Shown here one piece after another: positions 17,446 through 25,258 of a stretch of 47,679 nucleotides of DNA. The DNA is from Rhodococcus sp. 06-462-5 (lineage in GTDB: Bacteria > Actinomycetota > Actinomycetes > Mycobacteriales > Mycobacteriaceae): contig NZ_NOYD01000059.1 in the NCBI RefSeq assembly GCF_002258315.1, positions 1 through 47,679 on the forward strand, in the 5' to 3' direction. The position numbers and the translations under genes were made by a program. Below the pieces are notes generated by a model, which saw only the letters and a list, made by a program, of their open reading frames with translations, searched no databases and had not been told where the DNA came from. The stretch's first letter is position 1. Each line of letters starts with the position of its first letter.

Positions 17446-17539
17446 CCGCAAACGCGCGCGCGTTTGCCAGATGCGCGCAGAATCTCAACGTTTCGGAGGC
17501 GATTCTGCGCGCATTCGACGAATGCGCGCGCGTTTGCGG
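17446..17539. repeat. 94-bp nested inverted repeat (large hairpin)
   Basis: Outer arms CCGCAAACGCGCGCGC (17446-17461) and its perfect complement (17524-17539), nine-base unpaired stretches on each side, then inner perfect 14-base arms ATGCGCGCAGAATC (17471-17484) and GATTCTGCGCGCAT (17501-17514) around a 16-base loop. The left outer arm is also part of a 20-base self-palindrome (17448-17467). It lies between pruB and the 62-codon gene. Origin unknown; may be a mobile or structural repeat as well as a terminator for pruAB. Confidence 0.85.
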
Positions 17540-17606
17540 ATCCCAGGAGTCGGCCGCCGCGTTCCACCGTGGATTAGGTTCTGCGACATCGGGGCACCCT
17601 GGCTGC

Positions 17607-17795
17607 ATGGCAAATTACAGAGTTATCGATCCGCACGGAACCGTCGTCGCGACCAAGGACATCTCCAGTTCCGAGGACGCGCACGCCTGGTTCAAGGACA
17701 GCCGCGCCGACAACGAGGAGTTGGGGTGGCGGCTCGAGGTCGAGCACGACGGCGACTGGGCGTTCTTCAGCGATTCCGAAGGAACCAAAGACTAG
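17607..17795 (+). CDS. Small conserved-looking protein, unknown function
   Basis: A 62-residue acidic protein (ANYRVIDPHGTVVATKDIS ... DGDWAFFSDSEGTKD) with no signal or membrane segment. It looks like a compact beta-rich fold, with a regular pattern of V/T strands, a DAHAWFKDS helix and a DWAFF strand. Codon use matches the neighbours, with strong GC in third positions. No strong ribosome site was seen (GGGG at 17591). A TAGGTT at 17575-17580 could be a -10. I do not recognise the family. Confidence 0.65.
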   Translation: MANYRVIDPHGTVVATKDISSSEDAHAWFKDSRADNEELGWRLEVEHDGDWAFFSDSEGTKD

Positions 17796-17817
17796 TTCGC
17801 CTGTGCTGCAACACTTT

Positions 17818-17933
17818 CGGACGATCCTGAGCTTCGGTCACACCGTCGATCAGGGTCGTCCGTTCTGTTCATCGGGGTCAAGTGAATGGGCACCCGACGA
17901 ACAGTGGGCAGCCCCTGTACTGGAGCTGCCCAC
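17818..17933. terminator. Two hairpins downstream of the small gene
   Basis: First: CGGACGATCCTGA (17818-17830) pairs with TCAGGGTCGTCCG (17850-17862) with one mismatch. Second: GTGGGCAGC (17904-17912) pairs perfectly with GCTGCCCAC (17925-17933), followed by CTCTTGT. The second is the better terminator and could also end the convergent STAS transcript. Confidence 0.6.
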
Positions 17934-17962
17934 CTCTTGTCGCGGCGATGATCGCCGGAGTA

Positions 17963-18364
17963 TTACCGGTCGTTCGAGGGACGAGCCGTCGGAATCGTGG
18001 ACTCGAGGTCGGCGACCTGGATCAGACGTGAGACCGAGCGTCCTGCGACGATCGACCATGATGCACCGATGCCTGCCGTGTACTCACGGACTGCATCGAA
18101 AACGGTGAGACCTGCGATGCCGAAGAATTCGACATTGGACAGATCGAGGGTGACATGCCTTTTGCTGGACACGCGGCTGCAGACGAAATCGGAGAACATC
18201 GGCGCGCTGCGCATGTCGATGTCGCCGTGGACGGCGACGACGAGTGAGCCGTCGGGGCCGTCGTGCGCGGTGAAGATTGCTCCGGTTGCTGCGACGGACA
18301 CGGACTTCTCCGCGACAGTCACCGGGGTGGTTCGAACTTTGTTGCCTGAAGATTCAACACTCAT
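17963..18364 (-). CDS. STAS-domain protein (anti-sigma factor antagonist-like)
   Basis: A 133-residue protein with one STAS domain over about residues 30-125: GSLVVAVHGDIDMRSAPMF, then LDLSNVEFFGIAGLTVFDA. In SpoIIAA-type antagonists the phospho-acceptor Ser follows F-x-D; here the stretch is NVEFFGIAGL, so the usual Asp-Ser pair is replaced by Phe-Gly and phospho-switching may be lost. The start is chosen at the ATG with GGGAT upstream; another ATG lies four codons earlier (18376). No anti-sigma factor gene is nearby. Confidence 0.82.
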   Translation of the reverse strand: MSVESSGNKVRTTPVTVAEKSVSVAATGAIFTAHDGPDGSLVVAVHGDIDMRSAPMFSDFVCSRVSSKRHVTLDLSNVEFFGIAGLTVFDAVREYTAGIGASWSIVAGRSVSRLIQVADLESTIPTARPSNDR

Positions 18365-18580
18365 GGCAGATCCCATCGATCGGTCGAACTGAGGGGGAAA
18401 CCGATTGACGCAGCGGGAGCAGAATGTTGCCTGACCCGGACGCCGACTTCGCTGCGTTTCCCCGTGACCGGCTGTTAGCTCAACCAGCGCCAACCCTACG
18501 GCACTCGCACGCTCGGAGTCCAGCATCTTCTCGAGCAGGCCGCCCACCAGCGGTTCGAACATCGCGCTCAGGCGCGGCCC

Positions 18581-19060
18581 CTACGCGCGACGGCTGTTTC
18601 CCAGGTCGGCGTGGTGTTCTCGCATGGCTCCGATGAGCGCTTCGAACACCCGGTGCGCGGCAGCGAGATCGGCGTCGGGGAGGTCGGCCAACGCGGCGCT
18701 CGTGCGCCTGCCGAGGGGGCCGAAGAACCCGCGAGCGACCTCCATCCCGTGCTCGTCGTATCGCAGAATGACTTTGCGTCGATCGGATGCGTCGGATTCG
18801 CGGCGAATGTGACCGGAGGTGATCATGCGCTCGACGAGGTAGGTCATCGCCGCCGACGACAGCCCCAGCATCGTGCCCAGTTCTCCCGCGGTCAGCGGCG
18901 CACCCTCGACATCGGCGACCATGACGTGGAGAAGCGCTCGAAAGTCGTTGGGCCGCAGGCTGTGCAGAGCACCGAACACTTGGCCGATCTGTTCGGAGAC
19001 CGACGACAGCGCTCGTAGATCCGCGGAAATCGCGGATTCGAGGTGGTTTCGGTCGGCCAT
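18581..19060 (-). CDS. MarR-family transcriptional regulator
   Basis: A 159-residue winged-helix regulator: dimer helices at both ends and a DNA-binding core with APLTAGELGTMLGLSSAAMTYLVERM followed by the wing DRRKVILRYDEHG. AAGGAG sits ten bases before the ATG. It is divergent from the MMPL-lipocalin operon with a MarR-type palindrome (19119-19137) between, so it probably represses that operon and itself, relieved by an unknown ligand. Confidence 0.9.
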   Translation of the reverse strand: MADRNHLESAISADLRALSSVSEQIGQVFGALHSLRPNDFRALLHVMVADVEGAPLTAGELGTMLGLSSAAMTYLVERMITSGHIRRESDASDRRKVILRYDEHGMEVARGFFGPLGRRTSAALADLPDADLAAAHRVFEALIGAMREHHADLGNSRRA

Positions 19061-19118
19061 GTCGATGGTAACTCCTTCGCTGCGGTCATCGTCAGACTAC
19101 TGCCCGCAAGAGATTCAG

Positions 19119-19137
19119 TTGCTTAATATCTAAGTAA
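19119..19137. promoter_or_regulatory. MarR-type operator overlapping the MMPL promoter
   Basis: TTGCTTAATATCTAAGTAA is an inverted repeat (TTGCTTA with TAAGTAA, five-base centre, one mismatch). It contains TAATAT (19124-19129), the best -10 hexamer for the MMPL gene, so repressor and polymerase would compete. Confidence 0.7.
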
Positions 19138-19153
19138 ATGAGATTGTTTGACC

Positions 19154-21262
19154 GTGGACAGCACTCGAACCGTGAACAAGACCGTCTGGGACCGCGTCGC
19201 CGCAGCCGTGACGCACCGTAGATCGTGGGTGATCGCGCTCGCCGTCCTCGTCCTCTCCATCGCCGTGATGGGTCTGGTCGGCAGCAACGACTCCGCCGGC
19301 CAGTCACCGAACTCGTTGCCGACGTCGGCCGAGTCATACCAGGTGGACGAGCTCCTCTCCCAGTTCCCGGACTCCGACTCCGCACCCGTCATTCTGGTGC
19401 TGAGCCGCACCGACGGCGGTGACCTCACACCGGCCGACATCGAGGACGCCGCGGCCGCACAGAATCGCCTGATCGCCGTGGATCGCTCGGTACCGGACGA
19501 GCCCGGCCCGCCCCCGATCGTCGCACCCGACGGCAAAGCCGCGATTGCGCTGGTCCAGGTCGATTCCGAGTTGTCGGGCTTCACGCTCAACGAACTGATC
19601 ACCGAACTGCGGTCCGCTGCAGCCGACGGCCTGTCGCCCGATCTGACCGCTCAGGTCACCGGCGGACCGGCCTTCGGAGCCGACATCGCCAACTCGTTCT
19701 CCGGTGCCAACTTCACGCTTCTCGCCGTCACCGCGCTCGTGGTCGCCGTACTCCTCATCGTCACCTACCGGTCGCCCATCCTGTGGTTGGTGCCGTTGGC
19801 CGTCATCGGTTTCGCCGACCGATTCGCCACCACCGTCGGCACCGCCCTGGCCGAGGTCACCGGCCTGTCCTTCGACGGGTCCACCTCGGGAATCACCAGC
19901 GTGCTGGTCTTCGGTGCGGGCACCAACTATGCGTTGCTGCTCATCTCTCGGTACCGCGAGGAACTGCGACGCGAACCCGATCATCGCCTCGCCCTGCGCC
20001 ACGCCGTCCGCCAGGCCGGGCCCGCCATTCTCGCCAGCAACGCCACCGTCGTCCTGGCCTTGCTGACCTTGCTCCTGGCAATTCTGCCCAGCACCCGCAG
20101 CCTGGGAGCCCTGGCCGCCGCCGGCCTCGTCGTCGCAGCGGTGTTCGTGCTGTTCGTACTGCCGCCCCTGCTGGCACTGTGTGGCCCGAAGCTGTTCTGG
20201 CCCTTCGTTCCCAAGGAATCCGACCGTGACACCACCACCGATGGCGTCTGGCATTCGATCGCGGCAGGCGTTGCCCGACGCCCCGTGGCGACGGCCTCGG
20301 TGACCATCGTCGCGCTGCTGGCCTGCTGCGCGGCCTTGTTCGGGACGCAGATCGGACTCTCGCAAACCGAGCAGTTCCGCGTCACCGCCGAGTCCGTGGA
20401 GGGCTTCGACACTCTCTCGCAACACTTTCCGGCCGGATCCGCCGATCCGATGACGGTCATCGCTCCCACCGCGGACATCGACGCAGTCATCGGTACCGCC
20501 GAGGGTATCGACGGAGTCGTCTCGGTCGATCGCGTCGCAGACTCCGACACCGGACTCACCCGCCTCTCGGTGGTCACCGATGCGGCCCCCGCATCCGACG
20601 AGTCGTTCGCCGTGGTCGAGAACCTTCGCTCGGCACTCGGCAACGTCGACGGAGCCCGAGTGGGTGGCAGCGACGCCAAGGCACTCGACACCTCCGACGC
20701 AGCCGCCCGTGACCGCCTCGTGGTGATTCCCGCGATCCTGGCGGTCGTGCTCGCCGTGCTCCTGGTATTGCTGCGCGCCCTCGTCGCACCCGTGATCCTG
20801 GTTGCCACAACGGTATTGAGTGCAGTGGCCGCGATCGGGATCGGCAGCTGGGTGAGCCTGCACGTCTTCGGATTCCCCGCCCTCGACGACAACACTCCGC
20901 TGTTCGCGTTCCTGTTCCTGGTCGCGCTCGGCGTGGACTACACCATCTTCCTGGTCACTCGCACCCGCGAGGAGACGCCTCGGCACGGCACCGGATCTGC
21001 CATCGTGCGGGCAGTGTCGGCCACCGGAGGTGTCATCACGAGCGCGGGAATCGTTCTGGCAGCCGTCTTCTGCGTGCTCGGCGTCCTACCGCTGATTACC
21101 CTGACTCAACTCGGCATCATCGTCGGACTCGGCATTCTGCTCGATACCTTCGTGGTACGCACCGTCGTCATTCCCGCCCTGTTCACCCTCATCGGCCCGG
21201 GGATCTGGTGGCCGAACAGGATCGACTCGAGCAAGAACACAACACAAGGAGCGAATTCATGA
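19154..21262 (+). CDS. MMPL-family RND transporter
   Basis: A 702-residue membrane protein with the duplicated MMPL layout: membrane helix, extracytoplasmic loop, five helices, then the same again. The second half keeps the proton-relay motif LGVDYTIFLVTRTRE; the matching first-half position is GAGTNYALLLISRYREEL, with Asn where MmpL3 has Asp. Some members of this branch may naturally carry Asn. It likely exports lipids or drugs. The start is GTG 19154 or TTG 19148; neither has a ribosome site. Its stop overlaps the lipocalin gene (ATGA), and MarR-type control is likely. Confidence 0.87.
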   Translation: MDSTRTVNKTVWDRVAAAVTHRRSWVIALAVLVLSIAVMGLVGSNDSAGQSPNSLPTSAESYQVDELLSQFPDSDSAPVILVLSRTDGGDLTPADIEDAAAAQNRLIAVDRSVPDEPGPPPIVAPDGKAAIALVQVDSELSGFTLNELITELRSAAADGLSPDLTAQVTGGPAFGADIANSFSGANFTLLAVTALVVAVLLIVTYRSPILWLVPLAVIGFADRFATTVGTALAEVTGLSFDGSTSGITSVLVFGAGTNYALLLISRYREELRREPDHRLALRHAVRQAGPAILASNATVVLALLTLLLAILPSTRSLGALAAAGLVVAAVFVLFVLPPLLALCGPKLFWPFVPKESDRDTTTDGVWHSIAAGVARRPVATASVTIVALLACCAALFGTQIGLSQTEQFRVTAESVEGFDTLSQHFPAGSADPMTVIAPTADIDAVIGTAEGIDGVVSVDRVADSDTGLTRLSVVTDAAPASDESFAVVENLRSALGNVDGARVGGSDAKALDTSDAAARDRLVVIPAILAVVLAVLLVLLRALVAPVILVATTVLSAVAAIGIGSWVSLHVFGFPALDDNTPLFAFLFLVALGVDYTIFLVTRTREETPRHGTGSAIVRAVSATGGVITSAGIVLAAVFCVLGVLPLITLTQLGIIVGLGILLDTFVVRTVVIPALFTLIGPGIWWPNRIDSSKNTTQGANS

Positions 21263-21888
21263 AGATCCGCAACGCATTCGGCCGCACCGCACTTGTCGCC
21301 GCCCTCGCTGCAGGCGCACTGTTGACCGCGGCCCCGGCTCAGGCTCAGCCGGTCGGACCCCTGGGATCGGTCGGCCTGGAGCCGCTGGCTCCGATCCCGT
21401 CACTCGATGTCGAGCGCTACCTGGGCACCTGGAACCAGGTTGCCGCGGTGCCGCAGCCGTTCAACCTGATCTGCGCTCGGGACACCCAGGCGAACTATCA
21501 GATGATCGACGCATCCAACATTCGCGTCGAGAACACCTGCACCACCTGGACCGGTGGCGAGAACCGCATCGTCGGCAACGCCCGCGTCAACGACACCGTC
21601 ACCAATGCCCAACTGCACGTGAGCTTCCCGGGAGTGCCGACCCAGGAGAGCCTCGACGGACCGACCAACTACATCGTCGCCTACATCGCCGACGACTACT
21701 CGTGGGCATTCGTCGGAAGCCCCAACCGCACGTCCGGATTCGTGCTCAAGCGCACGCCCGACGTCAGCGTCGAGCAGTTCCGCGAGATCCGCAGCGTCGT
21801 CGAATCGCTCGGTTACGACTCGAACTTCATCACCACGACGCCCACCCCGGGCGGCGCGACGACGATTCAGCAGCTCTCGACCGTGTAA
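21259..21888 (+). CDS. Secreted lipocalin-family protein
   Basis: A 209-residue protein with a cleavable signal peptide (basic start, Ala-rich core, AQA-QP cleavage near residue 30). The mature domain starts with the lipocalin hallmark YLGTWNQVAAVPQPF (G-x-W), has a Cys pair (ICARDTQ and ENTCTTW) likely forming a disulfide, and keeps the YSWAFVGSPNR strand of bacterial Blc-type lipocalins. AAGGAG precedes the ATG, which overlaps the MMPL stop. Together they suggest lipid or hydrophobic-ligand shuttling outside the membrane. Confidence 0.87.
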   Translation: MKIRNAFGRTALVAALAAGALLTAAPAQAQPVGPLGSVGLEPLAPIPSLDVERYLGTWNQVAAVPQPFNLICARDTQANYQMIDASNIRVENTCTTWTGGENRIVGNARVNDTVTNAQLHVSFPGVPTQESLDGPTNYIVAYIADDYSWAFVGSPNRTSGFVLKRTPDVSVEQFREIRSVVESLGYDSNFITTTPTPGGATTIQQLSTV

Positions 21889-21901
21889 GTGCGGCGGAGC
21901 C

Positions 21902-21949
21902 GCAGTGGTGCGGTCATGTGCCGTAGCGGGCACATAACCGCACCACTGC
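21902..21949. repeat. Conserved palindromic repeat, copy A
   Basis: Arms GCAGTGGTGCGGTCATGTGCC (21902-21922 on the plus strand) and 21929-21949 pair over 21 bases with one G-T wobble, around loop GTAGCG. It sits between convergent lipocalin and FKBP genes. The arm sequence is shared with copies B (31434-31481) and C (32666-32711). Confidence 0.9.
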
Positions 21950-21958
21950 CGGAGGCAC

Positions 21959-22579
21959 TCAGCTCGCGCTGAGGATCGAGATCGCGAAGATCAAGCTGTC
22001 TCCCGGCTCGATTCCGGCCGCCGGATTGCCGCTCGCATATCCGTCGGCCGAGGTGACCGCCACGGCGACGGTCGAGCCGACGGTCTGTCCGGCGATGGCC
22101 TTCTGGAAGCCGGCGACGACTCCGCCCAGTGGGAAGTCGACCGGTGCACCCCGCTCGAAGCTGCTGTCGAACGTCTCCCCGGTGCGTCCGTTGACGCCCA
22201 TGTAGCAGACGGACACCTCGGCGTCGTCTGCGATGACCGGCCCGTCCCCCACTGTCAGTGTTTCGACCTGCGTCTCGGCGACGCTGAACGGGGTGTCGAC
22301 GGTGACCGCAGGCGCGGCCGTGTCGGTGGATCCGACGACGGAGATGCTGCCCGAGTCCCCGTCGAGCGTCCACTCGGGGGTGGCTGCGGCGTCGGGTGTC
22401 GCCGTGGGGCAAGTGCTCGAGGCGGCCGGGGCACCCGCTTCGGACGAAGCCGAGGACGCAGAGGTCGTCGCCGGGGACGAGGCGTCCGAGTCCGAGCTGC
22501 ACGCACCTGTGAGCAGGACGAGCGAGATGGAGGCGGCCAGGAACATGGTGCGGGTGTAGGAATGATTCACCGCGCCCAC
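21959..22579 (-). CDS. FKBP-type peptidyl-prolyl isomerase lipoprotein
   Basis: A 206-residue lipoprotein: signal segment ending in the lipobox LTGAC, then a long Ser/Ala/Asp/Pro-rich linker, then an FKBP domain (VCYMGVNGRTGETFDSSFERG, PLGGVVAGFQKAIAGQTVGS). It would catalyse proline isomerisation of exported proteins at the outer membrane face. Start codons GTG 22579 and GTG 22570 are both possible; without a clear ribosome site the longer is given. An ATG at 22546 would leave the signal without basic residues. Confidence 0.85.
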   Translation of the reverse strand: MGAVNHSYTRTMFLAASISLVLLTGACSSDSDASSPATTSASSASSEAGAPAASSTCPTATPDAAATPEWTLDGDSGSISVVGSTDTAAPAVTVDTPFSVAETQVETLTVGDGPVIADDAEVSVCYMGVNGRTGETFDSSFERGAPVDFPLGGVVAGFQKAIAGQTVGSTVAVAVTSADGYASGNPAAGIEPGDSLIFAISILSAS

Positions 22580-22605
22580 GCTACAAGTACCGCCCCCGAT
22601 GCCCG

Positions 22606-23460
22606 TCAGACCGCGGCGCGGAGTACTTCTGCGACCGGGGTGGATGCTCGACCGATCAGGGCCTGCAGGTCCCCGGAATCGGTGTCGAGCTCTCCGCGAG
22701 CGATTCCCGCATCTGCGCTGGCCAACATGGTTGCCACGAAGTCGGGCAGTCCTGCGCCCTGCAGAATCGCGGCGTACTCGGACTCGGAAACGTCCTTGTA
22801 GACGATGGACTTGCCGGAGATCTCACTGATGACGGCCGCGAGCTCGGCGTAGGTGAGGCGTTCGTCGCCACCGAGCTCGTAGATCTTTCCGCCCTGATCG
22901 TCGAGTGTCAGCACGGCGGCGGCCGCGTGCGCGAAGTCGACGCGGGACGCGGCGGCCAGCTTGCCGTTTTCTGCCGCGCCGAGGAGCACTCCGCCCTCGA
23001 TGGTCTGTGCGAGCGAGCCGAGGTAGTTCTCCCAATACCAGCCGTTGCGCAGGAACACCGCGGGAATGCTGGACGCGGCGAGCCGTTCCTCGGTGGCCTT
23101 GTGCTCGGGCGCGAGGCTCACTCCCGACGTGTCGGCGGCGAGCAGGCTGGTGTAGGCGATGAGGCCGACTCCGGCGGCCTCCGCTGCCTCGATCACGTTG
23201 GTGTGCTGCGCAATTCGCTGGCCTACCTCCGAACCGGAGACGAGCAGCAGCTTGTCGACGCCTGCGAGAGCCGCCGTCATCGCGGCGGAATCGGAGTAGT
23301 CGGCGACCCGAACCACGACGCCACGTTCGGCGAGCGGCGCGGCCTTGTCTGCGTTTCGGACGATCGCCACGATCTCGGCGGGTGCCACGCCACGCTCGAT
23401 GAGTGCGTCGACGGCGAGTCCGCCGAGGTTGCCCGTTGCTCCGGTTACCGCTGTGGTCAT
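22606..23460 (-). CDS. NAD(P)H:quinone oxidoreductase, QorB/Qor2-like (NmrA-type Rossmann fold)
   Basis: A 284-residue atypical short-chain dehydrogenase of the NmrA group. The N-terminal TAVTGATGNLGGLAVDAL is the NADP(H)-binding glycine motif; LLLVSGSEVGQR and LRNGWYWENYLGSL are typical of QorB. It probably reduces quinones or similar electrophiles. AGGAGC lies seven bases before the ATG. It is divergent from a Cys17 HxlR regulator, as qor2 is from qorR in Corynebacterium glutamicum, which suggests induction by disulfide or quinone stress. Confidence 0.88.
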   Translation of the reverse strand: MTTAVTGATGNLGGLAVDALIERGVAPAEIVAIVRNADKAAPLAERGVVVRVADYSDSAAMTAALAGVDKLLLVSGSEVGQRIAQHTNVIEAAEAAGVGLIAYTSLLAADTSGVSLAPEHKATEERLAASSIPAVFLRNGWYWENYLGSLAQTIEGGVLLGAAENGKLAAASRVDFAHAAAAVLTLDDQGGKIYELGGDERLTYAELAAVISEISGKSIVYKDVSESEYAAILQGAGLPDFVATMLASADAGIARGELDTDSGDLQALIGRASTPVAEVLRAAV

Positions 23461-23561
23461 GATCGAGCTCCTGAGGTTGAGGTTTCAAGTACTCACTCAC
23501 TATGCACTTACTTTTCGTGCAGTGCAACCCCTGAGGTCATCACTCACTTTTTCGCATGCGC

Positions 23562-23567
23562 TAGCAT
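23562..23567 (+). promoter_or_regulatory. -10 element of a leaderless promoter for the HxlR gene
   Basis: TAGCAT ends six bases before the ATG at 23574, giving a start point on the start codon; no ribosome site is present. The divergent region 23461-23573 also has AGTACT (23488-23493) and several CTCACT/CACTTACT repeats that may be regulator sites. Confidence 0.5.
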
Positions 23568-23573
23568 GGCACC

Positions 23574-23948
23574 ATGCCCGAGGCCACAGAATCACTCGAA
23601 GCGTCCGTCTTCGCGCGGGATTGTGCGTCGAGGCAGACATTGCAGAACGCCACCAGCAGGTGGGGCGTGCTGGCGCTCGCGGCGCTCACCGAGGGCGACT
23701 ACCGATTCAACGCGTTGCGCCGACGAGTCGACGGCGTGAGCGAACGCATGCTCTCGCAGACCCTGCAGACCCTCGAGCGGGACGGCCTCGTGATTCGCAC
23801 CGTGCAGGGGACCATCCCACCGAAAGTGGAGTACAGCCTCACCCCGCTGGGACGCGACGTCGGTACCCGACTGAGCGATCTCATCGAACTCATCGAGGGC
23901 AACATGCCTGCCGTCCTCGAATCACGCGCCGAACACGACGCCCGCTGA
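23574..23948 (+). CDS. HxlR/DUF24 redox-sensing regulator (QorR-like)
   Basis: A 124-residue HxlR-type winged-helix protein: RWGVLALAALTEGDYRFNAL, then SERMLSQTLQTLERDGLV and the wing PPKVEYSLTPLG. The single N-terminal cysteine is residue 17 (FARDCASR), the same position as the sensing cysteine reported for QorR. Divergent from a quinone oxidoreductase gene, which it probably represses until the cysteine is oxidised. Leaderless mRNA is likely (TAGCAT six bases before ATG). Confidence 0.88.
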   Translation: MPEATESLEASVFARDCASRQTLQNATSRWGVLALAALTEGDYRFNALRRRVDGVSERMLSQTLQTLERDGLVIRTVQGTIPPKVEYSLTPLGRDVGTRLSDLIELIEGNMPAVLESRAEHDAR

Positions 23949-23958
23949 TCGACCGAGC

Positions 23959-24309
23959 TCACCCGGGTGGAGTCACCAGGCACCACTCGTTGCCCTCGGG
24001 GTCGAGGAGCACCTGAAAGGTTCCGGCCGCGTCGGAGTGCCGGTCGCCTACAACCTTCGCGCCCAGTGCTACTGCCTGCCCGACGGCGTGGTCGATACTC
24101 GAGACAGCGACGTCGAGGTGGAGTCGGTTCTTGCCCGACTTGCCCTCTGGGACGCGCTGAAACGCCAGCCGCGTGAACCCGGGGACGTCGACGAAATGCC
24201 AGCGGTCGTCGCGCACCGTCGGTTCTCCGCCCAGCACCCCGGCCCAGAACTTCGCCAGCAGTGCCGGCTCCGCACAGTCGAAGACGACCTCGTCCATCCG
24301 TCCGATCAC
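23959..24309 (-). CDS. VOC-family (glyoxalase-like) protein
   Basis: A 116-residue single-domain VOC protein of the Glyoxalase_6 type: VVFDCAEPALLAKFWAGVLGG at the start, then NRLHLDVAVSSID and FQVLLDPEGNEWCLVTPPG. The GTG start (giving MIGRMDEVVFDC) is chosen because AGGA lies seven bases upstream and the family usually begins this way; ATG 24297 is the alternative. Substrate unknown; small VOC proteins of this group are often annotated as possible resistance or lyase proteins without proof. Ends ten bases from the convergent HxlR gene. Confidence 0.82.
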   Translation of the reverse strand: MIGRMDEVVFDCAEPALLAKFWAGVLGGEPTVRDDRWHFVDVPGFTRLAFQRVPEGKSGKNRLHLDVAVSSIDHAVGQAVALGAKVVGDRHSDAAGTFQVLLDPEGNEWCLVTPPG

Positions 24310-24517
24310 GGTCCGATCCTAGAGGCCGCGAGCACCCCAGAGTGCGTTATCTCAGCGTGATACTACCGAGACGCTTCCGTGATGACGCCGAACCCGCGCT
24401 GCGTTCGGACCCGTCGAGACTCGATGCCAGGACGTGAGGGTCGTGCGCAACATCGGCCCGGCGACCGACACGCTCGGCACACCGGTGTCGACGCACCGAT
24501 CTGGGGAGGCATTCACC
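24310..24517. other. Intergenic region upstream of the secreted protein gene
   Basis: About 208 bases with no convincing gene. It must hold promoters for the VOC gene (minus) and the secreted protein gene (plus), but no clear -35/-10 pair was recognised. The last part carries GGGGAGG (24503-24509), the ribosome site of the following gene. Confidence 0.4.
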
Positions 24518-24997
24518 ATGTTCAACACCAAGAGGATTGTCGGCGGGGCGGCAGCATTCGGATTCGCCTGTGCGTTCGCGGCACTGGTACCCGGCACCGC
24601 ATCAGCAGCGCCGGTCGCCTGCACCACCGCCCCGGGAGGGGCAGATATCGCTGCGATCCTCGGAGGATCGCAGTGCGACAGCTCCGCAGACGTCGCAAGC
24701 GCGGCAGCAGGCCTCGGCCTCGAGGGGTGGGGTTCGGCCGAGGCAATGAACAACGCAGCAGCCCTGGCACTCGGACTGAACGGTGGAACCGCCGTCAGCA
24801 ACGGCAGTTTCGGTGGAGCGCCTGCCGCGATCGCCTTCGGCCCCGGTGCCGTCGCACAGAACACCGCAGCCGGCCTCGGACTCTCCATCGCGGTGGCAGC
24901 ACCGGGCTCGACCATCACCCTCACCCCGATCGGCGCAGTCTGCGACGGTGCCGGAATTGCCGGCAGCTTCACCACCCTGCAGGGCTGCATCGGCTGA
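24518..24997 (+). CDS. Small secreted alanine/glycine-rich protein, possibly DUF6764-like
   Basis: A 159-residue exported protein: signal peptide with a Lys-Arg start and a TASA-AP cleavage near residue 30. The mature part is rich in Ala, Gly and Ser with four cysteines (VACTT, SQCDSS, AVCDG, QGCIG), which could form two disulfides. Resembles small secreted actinobacterial proteins of the DUF6764 kind, from memory only. GGGGAGG lies eight bases before the ATG. Function unknown; a surface or matrix protein is possible. Confidence 0.8.
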   Translation: MFNTKRIVGGAAAFGFACAFAALVPGTASAAPVACTTAPGGADIAAILGGSQCDSSADVASAAAGLGLEGWGSAEAMNNAAALALGLNGGTAVSNGSFGGAPAAIAFGPGAVAQNTAAGLGLSIAVAAPGSTITLTPIGAVCDGAGIAGSFTTLQGCIG

Positions 24998-25053
24998 CGT
25001 GCGCCACGGGGGCGCGAGTGGGCGATATGGATGCCACCGAAGGCCGCGTGATC

Positions 25054-25099
25054 TACAGTCTGAATGACCTACAGTCTCGGTCACCCACAGTCTCGGAAC
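25054..25099 (+). repeat. Three 16-bp direct repeats before a small ORF
   Basis: TACAGTCTGAATGACC, TACAGTCTCGGTCACC and CACAGTCTCGGAACGC follow one another with a 16-base period. The first two begin with TACAGT, the same hexamer used as a -10 at 6978, so they may be promoter elements or a regulator array. Confidence 0.55.
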
Positions 25100-25140
25100 G
25101 CGAGTCGGCAACGACCCGCTGAACAAGGAGTTCGACGGCA

Positions 25141-25236
25141 ATGATGTCCTACCTGCTCTACGACGTTCTGCTCCCCCAACTCGGCCACGACGTCGCGTCG
25201 TACTGGGCACACCTGTTGGTTGTCGCCCCGGTCTGA
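25141..25236 (+). CDS. Possible 31-residue small protein
   Basis: An ATG-ATG start with AAGGAG ten bases upstream (25125-25130) opens a 31-codon frame beginning MMSYLLYDVLLPQLGHD and ending HLLVVAPV. It is hydrophobic with a short amphipathic stretch. A strong terminator follows 22 bases after the stop, and the next gene is on the other strand, so this would be a free-standing transcript. I do not recognise the peptide; its being translated rests on the ribosome site and terminator. Confidence 0.5.
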   Translation: MMSYLLYDVLLPQLGHDVASYWAHLLVVAPV

Positions 25237-25258
25237 CATCCACGACCCGACACGACAA

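Noticed and set aside
18377..18562. N-terminal extension of the STAS protein (ATG at 18562)
   Set aside because: The added residues show no STAS-like or signal features and no ribosome site; a start at 18364 fits the family length.
19334..20986. 550-codon minus-strand open frame opposite the MMPL gene
   Set aside because: Shadow of a well-supported transporter; low-complexity Gly/Asp/Gln/Arg sequence.
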